Shown here: piece by piece, positions 33,234-45,731 of the stretch
Layout of the letters: each line of letters opens with the position of its first letter
How positions within the stretch are numbered: the stretch's first letter is position 1
Origin: Paguma larvata
Lineage: Eukaryota; Chordata; Mammalia; Carnivora; Viverridae
Assembly (NCBI GenBank): GCA_030068075.1
Contig: CM057839.1
Coordinates: 56,200,960-56,264,959, forward strand
Direction of reading: 5' to 3'
DNA length: 64,000 nucleotides
Translations under genes and position numbers: made by a program
Notes under the pieces: generated by a model
Told to the model about the DNA's origin: nothing
What the model saw: only the letters and a program-made list of their open reading frames with translations
The model's database searches: none

Positions 33234-33789
33234 AAAAAAATTAAAATGAATAAAATGCTACTATGTCACTTGTCTTCAAAATTCTGGTCCGTATCTCACA
33301 ATACTTTAAGGTTTTTTAATTTTCTATTCTTCCATTCCTTCCTATCCTTCCAATCCATACCTACAACTTTTCAGAATTCTTTGCGTCTGCATCCAAGCTA
33401 ATCTAATGAAAGACCTTTATTTACCTAAATTCTATTTAATACATGGCTGAAATAAACAAAAAGGAATAGAAATGAAATTTCTTCTAGTAGTTTGGAGTGT
33501 TGAAATCATGGCACCCACCTTCCACTCCAAAAATTTTAACAATCACTCTAGTATTTTAGGAAAAGAACATCTTCAATTTTCTCATTCTCAGTTACTTATT
33601 TTCCTGGTCTAAGCTAATTGTCTACCCAGGGATTCCAACTTTTTATCAGGAAAATTTCCAAATACCTTTAAAAATTAAAAAACGAAACCATGGTATTAGA
33701 GGGAAAACAGGAGATTTTGTGTAAAACTTCAGAATAACAGAAACCTATATAACTATTATACCTTATAAAATTTAAAAACAATTTTTAAA
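33234..33789. other. Unassigned stretch containing direct repeat copy B
   Basis: Apart from the copy B repeat (33417-33605) nothing is recognised. AT-rich. Confidence 0.5.
33417..33605 (+). repeat. Diverged direct repeat, copy B
   Basis: Aligns with copy A at 31890-32090 in the same orientation, about 1.5 kb downstream. Here it is not followed by L2 text. Shared blocks are the AAATAAAC word, TGAAATCATGG, CACCTTCC and CTCCAAAAATTTT. Confidence 0.65.
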
Positions 33790-34485
33790 TAACTGACAAA
33801 TTTGACTACTTTTAAGTTAAAATTTTCTGCAAAGCAAAAACGTCATAAGCAAAGTCAAAAGACAAAAGATAACTTTGGGAAATTTATGTATCAATTTAAT
33901 CAATACATAATGAATTCCTACCAATAAAAAATTAATAAAGAAGGCAAAAGAAATGAATAAGTTGTTCACAGAAAAGGAACTATATATACTAAATATAGGA
34001 AATGCCTTCAATCACATTCATAATAATAAAAATGCAAATTAAAATATACTGTATTCTTAATTTATGCAATTGGCAGCATTTTGAAAATTTGGACACAGCT
34101 TTGTTGGCAAAGCAGGGGCAAAAAGATGAACTACTCTTCCATGTTGCTGGTGAGAATGCAGTTTGGAACAACTCATATAGAGGCAATTTGGCAATATCTA
34201 TTAAAATTACAAATGCACATATTTGATGCAGCAATTCCACTTTTAGGAATTTATCATACAGATAGATCAGCAGATTGTAAAAATGACACATGTACATGGT
34301 TATTCATTGCAGCACTGTTTTCAGTGGAAAAGATCAGAAATTACCTAAATTTCCAGCAATATGAAGTAAGCTATTATCAGACATCCATTCAGTAGAATAC
34401 TGCACAACAATTTTTTTAAAAAAAGGAAGGAAGCTCTTTGTGTACTGATATGGAAAGATAGTCAAGATATATTTTTTTTTAATGA
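33790..34485 (+). pseudogene. Old LINE-1 ORF2 C-terminal remnant
   Basis: Consensus words in order: 'aaaatgcaaattaaaatata', 'gttgctggtgagaatgcagt', 'ttgatgcagcaattccactt', 'tattcattgcagcactgttt' and 'ccattcagtagaatactgca'. These describe the end of ORF2 and the start of the 3' UTR in old LINE-1s. The frame at 34081-34395 (104 codons) translates part of it. The opposite-strand frames are shadows. Confidence 0.75.
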
Positions 34486-35139
34486 AAGAGGAAAAAAGCA
34501 CTGGCCACAATTGTATCTGATATATATATATTTCAAATGTTTCAGCTAGTATTCTCCAAAATGTCTCTTCCAGAAATCTAATTCTGAATACCAATCTCTT
34601 CTTGAACTAAACTTAAAGAAAAAGACATTTAAGGTAACAGGATGAATGTAAGAAATCATATATTTTACAAATGAACTGCTCAAAGAAAGTCTCCTTCATA
34701 CTGAAGTTTTTTTAATTCACTCCTTTACATTCTGGATTAAATTGGCTACCTACAATATTATAAGTTTTGTTAAGTCCTCAGATCTATTAAAGAGTTCACA
34801 CAGTTTTAAGACAAGCATTTATAGAGTACCATTATTTTTGAGCACCAAAAATACTCTGAATTTGTGAGTACTCCCGATTTGAATGGTGATTCATTTGCAG
34901 AGGTAATTAATTCTATTTATTTCAACCCACAGGATTAGAGGCATTTTACATTGGTAAGAGGTTCTCCTACCTTTCTGACAGCTCTCTTACCCTTGCCTGA
35001 CTTATCTTCTTCCTTTACCTGTTTTTCCATGGTTGGTGTTCCCAAAGATCTTTTCTCTCTTTATAATGTACCAGGCGGTCTCATTTTCTTCAAGAGCTTC
35101 ACCTTCTATTGTAATGACACTGACTTCCACTGACTCCAG
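34486..35139. other. Unassigned stretch
   Basis: AT-rich, no gene and no confident repeat. Confidence 0.5.
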
Positions 35140-35880
35140 GAATCCTATGGGTATCTAGGTGTCCTATGAACCCTCAAGCACACATCCAAAACTGAACTCT
35201 TTTTTTTTTCCCCTCCTGAATCGTAGTCTCCTTTCTTCTTTACTCCTAGTATTCAACCAGTTGCTAGATCCTATTTTTCTACCTCTCAAATAGAGCTGAG
35301 TCAGTCCATCCCCATCACTACCTGGTTCAGACCCACTTCATGTCTCACGCCAACAATTGCAATAGCTTACTAATTTGTCTCCTTCATCTATCTAATCTGT
35401 CCTTAAATTCGTCCTTGACACAGCTATTATAATTTAATCTTTAAAGTAAAATCTTGGTCATAATACTTCTTTCCTTGATCCTTTAGTGGCTCCTTGTCAG
35501 CTATAGGAGAACATCCATAACTACTACCTCGCCCAGCATACCAAACCTCCAGGAACTGGTTCCTCTCTACCTTTTAATCCATATCCCTCACCCTCCCCTA
35601 AACTCCTCTTGCCCTTCCCACATCTCCTTTCACTTAGTGAGCTCCTAGCCATATTTCAAAACCACCTCAAATATAACTACCTGTTAAGCACTCTGGACAT
35701 CCCCAGTAGAATTGCCTGTTGTACTCCACCTCCATCAGAATGTGTATACTGTGTAGTGTCTGCGTGTTTAATGAAAATCTCTCCTAACCTGCTGGTGTGA
35801 GAGCATCTAAAGAAGCAGGGTCAGCTTCCTTATCTCTTCACCCCCACACGTAGCATAACATCTTGTACCAGGGTATTCAA
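35140..35880 (+). repeat. L2 LINE
   Basis: A long L2 copy: 'cacatccaaaactgaactct' (35181-35200), 'attcaaccagttgctagatc', 'cttgatcctttagtggctcc', 'caggaactggttcctctcta' and the L2 end words 'gtgtttaatgaaaatctctc'. All are in consensus order. Non-coding now. Confidence 0.7.
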
Positions 35881-36439
35881 TACATTATGGTTGAATTAAA
35901 TAACAATATCTAATAGATGTTTGGTATTTAAAGCTCCAATGGTGTAGTGAGTTAAAGGAGAAATGTTTGAAAGTTTAGAGGTGGAGTGTCTCAAAAATCA
36001 AGTAAAAATAGAGTGTTTAAAGAACTACCATGACAAATGTTCAAGAAAGAGCGCTGAAAATGATGTATCTGATGTAAGAAGTGGGGGTAAGAAGAGCAGT
36101 ATGATGAGTAGATGTCTCCCAGGAGATCTAGCAGTGATAAGCTTACTTCTTTTGCCAAAACCAAGTAGGATATTAGAACTATTGCCTTGTGCTTTCACTT
36201 CCTCGAATCACTACGAATCTATAGACTGTCACTTTTTGATTACCTTAACACCCTTTAGCATATTAATCAGGCTTCTAGTGTACCCCATTTCCAATTCCAT
36301 TCTTGCACCTCTTGCTGGTAGCCTCAAGTGTTCAACCTCTCTGGTACTAGGAAAACAAATATCTTTGGGGTTCATTTCCTAAGCAATTCTTCTTTCCTAT
36401 GTCAAAATAAAGTCAGAATAGCAATACTTACGTTGGACA
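35881..36439. other. Unassigned stretch
   Basis: A 139-codon plus-strand frame spans 35963-36382. It has no recognisable domain or splice context, and the surrounding DNA is repeat debris, so it is not called a gene. Confidence 0.45.
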
Positions 36440-37500
36440 AACTAGACTTTTTTGTTCTTCTTTTTTAACTGCTTTGGTATCTGGGTAGTATTGCCTTCAT
36501 GGAATCATTTTTAATGTGTTACCACTATTTCATTATTTGTAAGATTTTGATAAAGATTGTTCTTAATTACTTTTTTAAATGTTTTGTAGTATTCACCAAT
36601 GAAACCATGTGGTCTTGGGTTTTTCTGTGCTGGGAGATTTTTGATTCCTAATTCAACTTTCATTCTTGTTATTGTCTAAGAAGATTTCCTATTTCTTGGA
36701 TTAAATATTCATGGCAACTTCTGCGTTTTTAGGAATTTTCTGTTTTTTTTCTAAGTTATCTGATTTATTACTATATAATTGTTTATAGTAACATTATCAC
36801 ATTGTGTTTATCTGTTGTATTGTTTTGTCTTCCATTTCTCATTTTGGTTTTTGAGACTTCTCTCCATTTTTTTAATGTAGTTTAAGTATTGCCAATTCTG
36901 CTTATTTTTTGGGAAAACCTGGTCACTATGTTCAATATTATGTATTTGTTTATTCTAACCTCTATTTTATTTCTGAATTTTTATTTCCTTCCTCTGCTAA
37001 ATTTCAGCTAAGTTTCTTCTTTTTCTAGTTCCTTGTGTTGTAATGTTAAGAAAAAAAGTTCAAATAAACAACTAATACAAGCATTTATAGCATAAATTTC
37101 ACTCTAACATCTGCTTTTGCTACATCCCATAGGTTTTAGAATATTGTGTTTTTCTTTTGAGACCTATTTTGACTTTCCATTTGATTTCTTATTTGGTCCA
37201 TTGCTTGTGTAGTAGTGTGTTGTTTAATATTAATATATTAAATATTTAATATTTATATTGTAGGTTTTCCAGCTTTGTTTTATTGTTGATCTTTCATTTT
37301 GTGCCATTGTGATTGAAATGATTTGATTTCAGTATTCTTAAATTTGTAGTATTTGTTATGTTTCTTATTATATGTGAGTTAACCAAGAGATTCATCCATG
37401 TGTTCTGGAAGAAACTGTGTATTCCATTTTTCTTGGATGGTGTATTTTAAATATATCTTTTAAAATCAAGTATTCTTAATTATGCTTCAATTAAAAATTG
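36440..37500 (-). mobile_element. Old LINE-1 ORF2 remnant
   Basis: Reversed ORF2 text: 'ttttgtagtattcaccaatg', 'tttctgtgctgggagatttt', 'gtgccattgtgattgaaatg' and 'gttctggaagaaactgtgta'. These are the endonuclease to reverse transcriptase linker regions on the minus strand. No frame is open. Confidence 0.7.
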
Positions 37501-37519
37501 ATCTTGAAAAAAAAAACCC

Positions 37520-37735
37520 TTAAGTGAGGGTACTTGTTTAAAATAAAGGTTATCAGAGGTGAGGTGGGTGGGGGATGGGTGAAATAGATGAAGGGGATTA
37601 AGACTATCCTTATCATGAGGAGCACTCAGAAATGTACAGAATTGTTGAGTGACTATATCATACACCTGAAACTCTTATAACACCATATGTTAAATATATT
37701 GGGATTAAAATTAAAAACTTAACTAAAAAAGAAAA
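37520..37735 (+). mobile_element. Carnivore LINE-1 3' end, 5'-truncated
   Basis: Forward 3' UTR text: 'ggttatcagaggtgaggtgg', 'aaatagatgaaggggattaa', 'acacctgaaactcttataac' and 'gttaaatatattgggattaa', then an A-rich tail near 37725. About 215 bases, opposite in orientation to the older LINE-1 just upstream. Confidence 0.75.
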
Positions 37736-38957
37736 TACAACAACACTCCAGGTGTCTAGCTGCTTATCTAGATCCTAGTCCTGAAAAAAGTTGGCTTCTG
37801 AATCATTAAACCCATTGTCACAAGGACCTTGAATCAGCCACTTCTTCTAGAACTTAGCCCAGAAAAAGAGGACTGGCCGGATTCTTGTCTCATTCCTTGT
37901 TTTCTTCCTAGTACCTTCCTGTCGATCTGAAAAAAATTTCTCTAAGTGGCTCCCATCATTTCCTGTCTAATCAGTAAATATAGTCCTATTGTGATTGTCT
38001 TTGTAACTTTGGCACCTGCTTCAGGTTAAACTGATTTCTGTTTATCAACTGTCTCAAACAATGTCCTTTTCTCTCCTTACTTCTCTTCTGTGTCTTCCTC
38101 CTGACTCCCTTCTAATCCTTCTCCCCGCTTCCCTCTCCCACACACACACAAACATAGGGAATTCGTACACACAATCTCCATTATTTGTCTTTCTCGACAA
38201 CTACTAATGTTCACAAAGCACACATTTACACTTAAGATGGCGCCAGCCTTTCAAGACAAATGCACTTTCAGTTCCAAACATGCTTTAGGGAGACAGATTT
38301 TTGCCATCAAGAAAAAATGCCTGAGAAACAAACACTCTGAAAACTAACTGAAAAGAAAAAAACTTCAAGCCAAAGTAAGAGAAAACTTTATTTCCTTCTT
38401 GGTGTCCCCAACCTGCATACTGGCCTCTATTCTAAACTTCAGTGCGTGTGCTTAGAAGTGACAGAAGCAAAAGATTTGGACTCACAGTGAGATGAGATAT
38501 CTATGGCTTAATAAAAACCAGCAGAACAACTGCAGAAAAAAAAAGAAATAAAGAGATGCAGAGGGAGATAGTTATACAAAGCAGTGTCAGAAATGTCTTG
38601 ACTCCGCTCTCATAAATAAGCATGTATATGGTCAACATGTACTAGATGGGACTCAACACCTCTTTATGATTTTTAAGCATCTTTTTTCTTAACCTAATAA
38701 TTGTTGATATAGTATTATGCCATACGATTCCTATCCAAGTTATCCCAAGATTATATTCCAAATGTATACATTGTTAATTTTATTTTCTTTTGATCTCCTG
38801 AAATCCAGTGTATTTTTTTTTGCATTCATTTCTAAACCCAATTCCTATCAGACCCATATTTTCTCTACACACACACACACATGCATACGCACACACAAGC
38901 AAACAAAATTCTGCACCAAGAACACAACCAATTCTAAAATGGTGAGAATTAAATTTG
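37736..38957. other. Unassigned stretch
   Basis: No gene. A short CA-rich patch is at 38140-38155 and another at 38868-38900. The 99-codon frame at 38717-39016 ends in the tetranucleotide repeat and is not coding. Confidence 0.5.
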
Positions 38958-38970
38958 CACCTTCTTATCT

Positions 38971-39129
38971 ATCTATCTACCCTCCTACCTACCTGCCTAC
39001 CTACCTACCTACCTAGGTAGGCTTTGTGTCTAGCACAGAGCCCAACACACGGCTTGAACTCATGACCCTAAGATCAAGACTTGAGCTGAGATCAAGAGTC
39101 ATAACAAACTGAGCAACCCAGTTGCCCCT
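38971..39129 (-). mobile_element. CanSINE whose tail has become a CTAY microsatellite
   Basis: The right part is a reversed SINE head ('aaactgagcaacccagttgc' at its right end, 'gtctagcacagagcccaaca' inside). The left part, where CT-rich body and tail are expected, is a (CTAT)n/(CTAC)n tract at 38966-39015. Flanks CACCTTCTTATCT (38958-38970) and CACCTTCTCATCT (39130-39142) form a 13-base target-site duplication with one difference. Confidence 0.82.
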
Positions 39130-39130
39130 C

Positions 39131-39410
39131 ACCTTCTCATCTTTTAAATCTCAGTTTAAATGCTAACTCCTCAAGACTTTGCTAGAATAGATCTAGTTAC
39201 TCCTAGATAACAGCAACTTATTTATTTTCTTCGTGCGATTATTTAAATGTAATTTCTAAACTGTATTTCATTGTTATTCTCTGATTCTTCCAAAAAAACA
39301 TAAACTTCATGAAGGCAGGGACCATTTCTGACTCTCTTGTTTTGTAGCCCTATCACAAATGATTGTGCCAAATATATTATAGAGGTTTAATAAATATTAA
39401 TTAACAAGTA
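39131..39410 (+). repeat. L2 LINE 3' end
   Basis: Words 'aaatctcagtttaaatgcta', 'cttcatgaaggcagggacca' (39307-39326), 'ttttgtagccctatcacaaa' and 'ggtttaataaatattaatta' follow the L2 3' terminus in order. Confidence 0.7.
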
Positions 39411-39639
39411 TGTATTTTTAATATTCTGTAAACACACAAGTATATATGAGATAAAGGGATTTAAGAAAATCTGCTTACCCTGAACTTACCACCCAAAATT
39501 CTTGATATTAATACATAAATAAAACCAATTACAACAAAGTAGGAAACCAAAATGCAACAAATAAAATTAGTAGGTAACAGAACTAACAAAGACATTTTAT
39601 TCTTGATACTTTAAAATGGATAATGGATTAAAAAGTTTT

Positions 39640-40195
39640 CTAATGATGTTTAATGATACGTAAAACATACACATTTATTATCTCAGTTTCCACATACCAA
39701 GAGTATGGGAAAGGCTTACCTGGGTCCTGTGATTCATGATATTACAAGGTTCCAATCTAAATGTGAGTGGGGGCTGCAGTCTCATCTGAGTCTCAACTGG
39801 GGAAGGATTGACTTCCAAGCCCACATGGTTGTTACCAGCATTTGGTTTCTAGTAAGTTGTTGGACTGAGAACCTCACTTTCTTGCTAACCATTGGTTGAA
39901 AGCCACTCTCAGCTCTCTGCCATGTACACCTTTCCAAAAAGAAGGTAGCCATACCTTTCCTCAAAGCCAGCAGGAAAGAATATCCTTGCAGGATAGATTT
40001 TACAATATTATGTAATCACTTATGTATCATCATCTATGTCCTATCACATTTGTCATATTCTATTTGTTACAAGCAAGTCACAAGCTCTGCCCACACTCAA
40101 GAAGGGGGACCACAAGAATCAGAGAGCCAGGAAGCAGGGATCATGGAGGCACCCTACAGTCTGCCCAACACAAATAGAACAGTAATTATGACCCT
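39640..40195 (-). repeat. Ancient mammalian interspersed repeat, class uncertain
   Basis: Recognisable consensus words in order: 'cttacctgggtcctgtgatt', 'tgcagtctcatctgagtctc', 'ttccaagcccacatggttgt', 'gcaagtcacaagctctgccc', 'cactcaagaagggggaccac' and 'gaagcagggatcatggaggc'. This is a familiar old mammalian repeat, probably LTR-class. I do not assign a family. Overlapping frames at 39705-39964 are not genes. Confidence 0.5.
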
Positions 40196-40534
40196 GGTTC
40201 ATCTAAGAATAATAATAAATAAAATATTTTCTGGTAGTAAACAATTTGTCCACCCTCACAGCCTCTTCCAAAGTTTTATAAATATTAAAATAATTCACAT
40301 TAAATATTTAGTAATATTTAATAATTTACATTAAAATATTCACCCAAATGATACTTTATGGTAGGAGACTAATCAAAGAATTGTCAATGTCTTCAGAGTT
40401 TTATCAAAGAGAGATGGAATAAATAAGTTAGATGATGCAAATAGCATGAAGTAGCTAAAGGTTCTATATACATGAAACTAAGTGAAAGCAGAAGTACATG
40501 TGGGAAATTATAACCTTTTAATCTGTCCCCATCT
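40196..40534. other. Unassigned AT-rich stretch
   Basis: Repeats of AATATTTA/TTAATATT wording at 40280-40345; otherwise nothing recognised. Confidence 0.5.
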
Positions 40535-40905
40535 TTGTCATGGTTCACTGTGAGTATAGTATATATCCTCGCCCCATTTGCTCTGGCATTGGTCATGTGA
40601 CTTGCCTTAACCAATCAAGTGTGAACAGAGATGACAATACACCGGCTCTGAGCAGAGACTGTAAGAGGTATTATAAGCTTCAGTTTACCCCTTTTTCATT
40701 CCTGTCCCCACCATGAGAATAATTCATGCCAGAGAAGATCCCAGAACGAAAGACATGTCAAGCTTAGCAAAGCCCAGGAGAGCCACGGCCAGCCAACCAT
40801 TAGACATATAAGCAGTGAATGAATATTTGTTATCATAAGCCACTAAATCTTAAACTTGTTCGTCATGCAACATTGCATCAGCAAAAACTGACTAACATAG
40901 TACAG
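40535..40905 (+). mobile_element. MaLR-like (MLT1-type) LTR remnant
   Basis: Words 'tggtcatgtgacttgcctta', 'ccaatcaagtgtgaacagag', 'gagaataattcatgccagag' and the 3' words 'ataagccactaaatcttaaa' with 'aaaactgactaacatag' match an ancient mammalian LTR-class repeat in order. It is the same general type as the element at 17757-18212. Confidence 0.45.
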
Positions 40906-41503
40906 AACTTTTCAAGTAACTGATCAATAAAATGAGAAGTAACTTAGCATTTCTCTACAATTAAATTGTTTTGATAAAAGTGTTTATGTGTATTTTTATA
41001 CCACATATTCTGATCTTCGGCAACAATAGCATTAATTTATTACCATTATTGTAGAGCAAGGTATAAGAGGCAAAGAGACCTATTAAATGCCAGAATTAAG
41101 CTTCCAACTAAAGCAAACATGCACAAACACAGTCTTTGCTTACAAGGTCAGGGGCCTCTACCACTGAAACTGATAGACTGTAGAGTAGATCTGAACAAAT
41201 CACTTCTCCTCACCTAGTGGGGAGAGAGGCCAGAAGTTAAGTTAGCCTAAGGAAGTTCTAGAAGAAAATAGGAGAAGAAAGTCTTTTGTATTCTAAAACC
41301 ATTAATCTCTTATACTCTGGCATTTTCACAACACACTAATTAAAGCACCTATTCGAGCCACCTTGTATTCAAGCTATTTATGCTTTACCTGTCCCTACTA
41401 CTGAATTGCAACTCCCTAAAGAGCAGAGACCACAGTTTACTCATTTTTAAAATTCCTGTGACACACAATACCCACAAAATACAGGCGTTCAAAAACGAAT
41501 TTA
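40906..41503. other. Unassigned stretch with possible L2 scrap
   Basis: No gene. 41390-41460 ('gcaactccctaaagagcaga' then 'ccacagtttactcattttta') looks like an L2 3' end fragment. The rest is unassigned. Confidence 0.45.
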
Positions 41504-41700
41504 GGGGCACCTGGGTGGCTCAGTTGGTTAAGCTTCTGACTTTGGCTCATGTCTTGATCATGCAGTTCATGAGTTCAAGCCCAACGTTGGGCTCTCTGCT
41601 GTCAGTACAAAGCCCACTTCAGATCTTCTGTCTCCCTCTCTCTCTGTCCCTCCCCTGCTCTCTCTCTCTCTCTCTCTCTCAAAAATAAACACTAAAAAAA
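41504..41700 (+). mobile_element. CanSINE
   Basis: Starts GGGGCACCTGGGTGGCTC, keeps the 'gttcatgagttcaagcccaa' B-box region, and has a CT run (41661-41680) and AAAATAAACACT tail. Possible imperfect target-site duplication around 'aaaaacgaattta' at 41491-41503. Confidence 0.9.
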
Positions 41701-42828
41701 AGAAAGAAATGAATTGAATTTCTATGTTCTTTGCTAAAAGTAGTTTCTTGCCTATCAGTGAAAAATAACCACAGTTAGGTAACTAAAGTGCTAAATGGGA
41801 GAAAAATTGGTTGAGTTTCATTTTAGGCAAAATGTAGCAAATTCTCAGGTTCTCTTGATGATAAAAGGACAAATGCCCCATGCCTGGAGACCTGAGACTT
41901 CACACCCAGAAGCACTGGATTCATGCCAAGATCAGCTCTAATTTCTAGCAGCACTTGTAGAGAATTATCCTTGATGAGTTATCTCCCCAATACTATGAAT
42001 GTTATTAGTAAAAATTAGTGTTCATATATTAAGGAATATATAAAATTTTGTGTATCTAGCATAATGAAACATATTGATCTCCTGGAAGATTTGAACATAA
42101 CATTCTCAAAAGTACATTTTAAATTACCTCTTAAATTTTCTGACCATAGCCTGCCATGTTTAAATAAATATTAGTATAAGACTGCTTTCCAAGAGTCAGA
42201 CTTCAAAAGAAAATAATTACCTTGCATTAATTCAGAGATTAAAAAATCATGTAGTCCCACACAATAAAAAGTCCATTTCTGTTCTAAAAGGAAACTTCAG
42301 TAATTGAAAATTCTTAAACTCAATAGAGAATATTTCTTTCTAATAATTGGTTCCAACTTCATAAAAGTAAAAGATGCTGAAGTTAGCCTGAGCATACTCT
42401 GTGATTCAAGAATGTACTCAAGCAGGAAATGTCCTACGTTTGGGAAATACCCAGTGAAGAGTTGTCTGCAGCCAGGTAGGGCTCTGTTCTCCAATCAGGC
42501 TAAATAGTGGCTTTCAGCAACCCACTTGACAATTCTGATTGAGATGAGATTGCAGGCTGCAAGGGGTCAAGAAAACTTATATTTTAGTTGCCTACCTCAC
42601 AAAAATGTCAAAAAGTAGGAAAAAAGAACAGGAAGTTTATAGAGAATAAGAAAATTTGATAGCCCTATCTCCTCCAAGCATGATAAAAGATAAAATGTGA
42701 CTGAGAACAAACATTAGCTGCCAGGTCGGACTCCCCGATCTAACTGGAAATAATTGCAAGTAAGACTGCCTTATACAAATGCAAAGCATCTAAGGTTTTT
42801 ATTGTGTTTTACTCTTCAATTCCAAGTA
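41701..42828. other. Unassigned stretch
   Basis: No gene or confident repeat over 1.1 kb. The opposite-strand frames near 42297-42507 overlap each other and lack any domain. Confidence 0.5.
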
Positions 42829-43668
42829 TATGTGGAAATTAAACATGTTCCTAAAAACCCAATGGGCCAGAGAAGAAATCAAAATGAAAACCAAAAAATC
42901 TTGAGACAAATGAAAATGGAAACACAACCAACCAAAACCAATGGAATGCAGTTCTAACAGGGACGCTTATGGCAATAAGCACCTACATTACGATAAAAGA
43001 AAGATCACAAGTAAACAACCTGAGTTTACACTTTGGGAAACTAGAAAAAGAAGAAGAATGTTAATAGAAGGAAGAAAATAACAAAGCAGCGTAAAAGTAA
43101 ATGAAATAGACCAGAAAAAATAGAAAAGACCAACCTCTAATATTGAGCTAATATTTTTAAATAGGCAAAATTGACAAACTTTTCTCTATAAAACCTGAAA
43201 AAAAAAGAGATAGAAGACCAAAACTGGAAATGAAAGAGGTGACATCACGATGGATAACACAGAAATATGAAGGCTCATAAGAAATTACTATAAGCAATTA
43301 TATGCCAATGAATTAGACAACCTAGAAGAAATCAGTAAATTTCTAGAAACATACAACCTACCAAAACTGAAGAAATAGAAAAACTGAACAGACCAATTAT
43401 AATTAAGGAGATTGAACCACCAATCAAAAACTTACCAATAAACAAGACTTTTTATCCTCACTGGGACCAGAGGCTTCACTGATTAAATCTGCTAAACATT
43501 TAAAGGAGAATACCAATCCTTCTTTAACTTTTCCAAAACACTGAAGAGAGAAAACTTCCAAACTATTTTATGAGACCAGCATTACCCTGGTTCCAAAACC
43601 AGACAAGGGCACTATAAGAAGAAAAAAAACTACAGAGGCAAAATGCCTAAACGAAATATAAGCAAGCT

Positions 43669-43863
43669 GGGGTGCCTGGGTGGCTCAGTTAGTTAAGCGT
43701 TCAACTCTTGGTTTCAGCTCAGATCATGATCATGTGTTTGGACCTTGCATCAGACTCCGCACTGACAGTGTGGAGCCTGCTGGGATTCTCTGTCTCCCTC
43801 TCTCTCTGCCCCTTCCCTGCTCATGTTCTCTCTCTCAAAAATAAATAAACAAACATTAAAAAA
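43669..43863 (+). mobile_element. CanSINE of the longer-head type, inserted in LINE-1
   Basis: Starts GGGGTGCCTGGGTGGCTC and has the extended 'caactcttggtttcagctca' head variant shared by carnivores, followed by 'gacagtgtggagcctgctgg', CT-rich DNA and AAAATAAATAAACAAACATT. Flank words 'aaatataagcaagct' (43654-43668) and 'tatataagaaaact' (43867-43880) suggest a decayed target-site duplication. Confidence 0.9.
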
Positions 43864-44282
43864 ATGTATATATAAGAAAACTGAATTCAACAGTACATTA
43901 AAAAGATCATACATCAGGATCAAGAGGGATTTACTCCTAAGATACAAGGATAGTTCAACATATGCAAATTAATCAATGTGATATGCCACATTAACAAAAT
44001 GAAGGATAAAAATCATATGATCATCTCAATACTTGAAGAAAAAGCATTTGAAAAAAATCAGCATCCTTTTTATGATAAAAATTCTCAACAAATTGGGAAT
44101 AGAAGGAATGCTTTTCAAAATAATAAATTCACATATGACCAAACCACTGCTAACATCATAGTGGGATTTTCAATGGTGGAAAGCTAAAAGCTCTTCCTCT
44201 GAGAACAGAGACAAACAAGGATGTCCACTTTCACCAATTCGATTCAACATAGTATTGTAAGTGCTAGCCATAGCAATTAGGA

Positions 44283-44286
44283 AAAA

Positions 44287-44337
<51 letters not shown>

Positions 44338-44352
44338 AAAATAAATAAAAAT
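44283..44352. repeat. (AAAT)n microsatellite
   Basis: About 15 consecutive AAAT units inside LINE-1 reverse transcriptase text, between 'gccatagcaattagg' and 'aaagggcatccaaatcgg'. Likely polymorphic in length. Confidence 0.95.
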
Positions 44353-45731
44353 TTAAAAGAAGGAAAGAAAGGGCATCCAAATCGGAAAGAAAGAAATTAC
44401 AGATGACATCATCTAATACATAGAAAATCTATTGATTCTACCAAAAAACTGTTAGAACAAATAAATGAATTCTATAAAGTTACAGGATACTAAATCAATA
44501 TACAAAGGTCATGTATATTTCTAAATACTAACAATAAGTTATCAGAAAGGTAAATTAAGAAAACAATCCCATTTACAGTAACATCAAAAAGAATAAAATA
44601 CTTAACCAAGGAAGGGAAAGTTCTGTACACTGAAAAGTATAAAATATTGATAAAAGAAATTGAAGATATAAATAAATGGAAGATACTCTATTTTCATGGA
44701 TTAGAAGTAATGTTGTAAAACTGCACATACTACACAAAGCAATCTACAGATTCAATGCAATCCCTATCAAAATTCCATGGCACTTTTCATAGAATAGAAA
44801 AACATCCTAAAATTTGGAACTACTAGGACTCCAAATGGCCAAAACAATCTTGAGAAAGGAAGCAAAGCTAGAGGTATCACACTTCCTGATTTCAAATTGT
44901 ATTACAAAACTATAGTAATCCAAACAATATAAATTGTCATAAAAATAGACACATAACTCAGTGGAAGAGAACAGAGAATCCACAAACTCATGCATATATG
45001 GTCAATTAATCTTGGAAACATATCCAAGAAAATACAATGGGGAAAGGACAGCCTCTTCAATAAATGATGCTCAGAAAATTATATATCCACACGCAAAAGA
45101 ATCAAACTGCACCACTGTCTTATACACAAAAAATGGATTAAAGACTTGAAAATAAGACCTGAAACTATACAACTCCTAGAAGAAAACTTAAGGAATGAGC
45201 TCCTTGACATTGGTCTTAGCAATAATTTTTGTATTTGACCTGAAAAACAAAAGCAACAAAAGCAAAAATAAACAAGTGGGACTACATCAGATTAAAAATC
45301 TTCTGCATAGCAAAGGAAACCATCAACAAAATGAAAAGTCAACCTACAGAATGAGAGAAAATATTTGCAAACTATGTATCTAATATCCAAAATATACATG
45401 AAACTTCTATGACACAATAACAAAGAAACAAAGAATTTTAACATGGGCAAAAGACCTAAAAAAACATTTTCCCAAGAAGAAATAAAAGTGGTCAATGGAT
45501 AAATGGAAAGGTACTGAAAATCATTAATCATCAGGAAAATGCAAATTGAAACCACAATGAGATATCATTTCATACCTATAAGAATTGCTATTATCAAAAT
45601 GACAAGAGATAACCAATGCTGGTGAGGATGTGGAGAAAGAGGAATTTTTGTATACTGTTGGTGGGAATGTAAACTGTACAATCATTATGAACAACATTAC
45701 ATATGAAGTTTCCTCAAGAAATTAAAAATAG

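Noticed and set aside
35963..36382. 139-codon open frame in unassigned DNA
   Set aside because: No recognisable domain, no splice sites or codon bias visible by eye. Left as a chance frame; a protein search would settle it.
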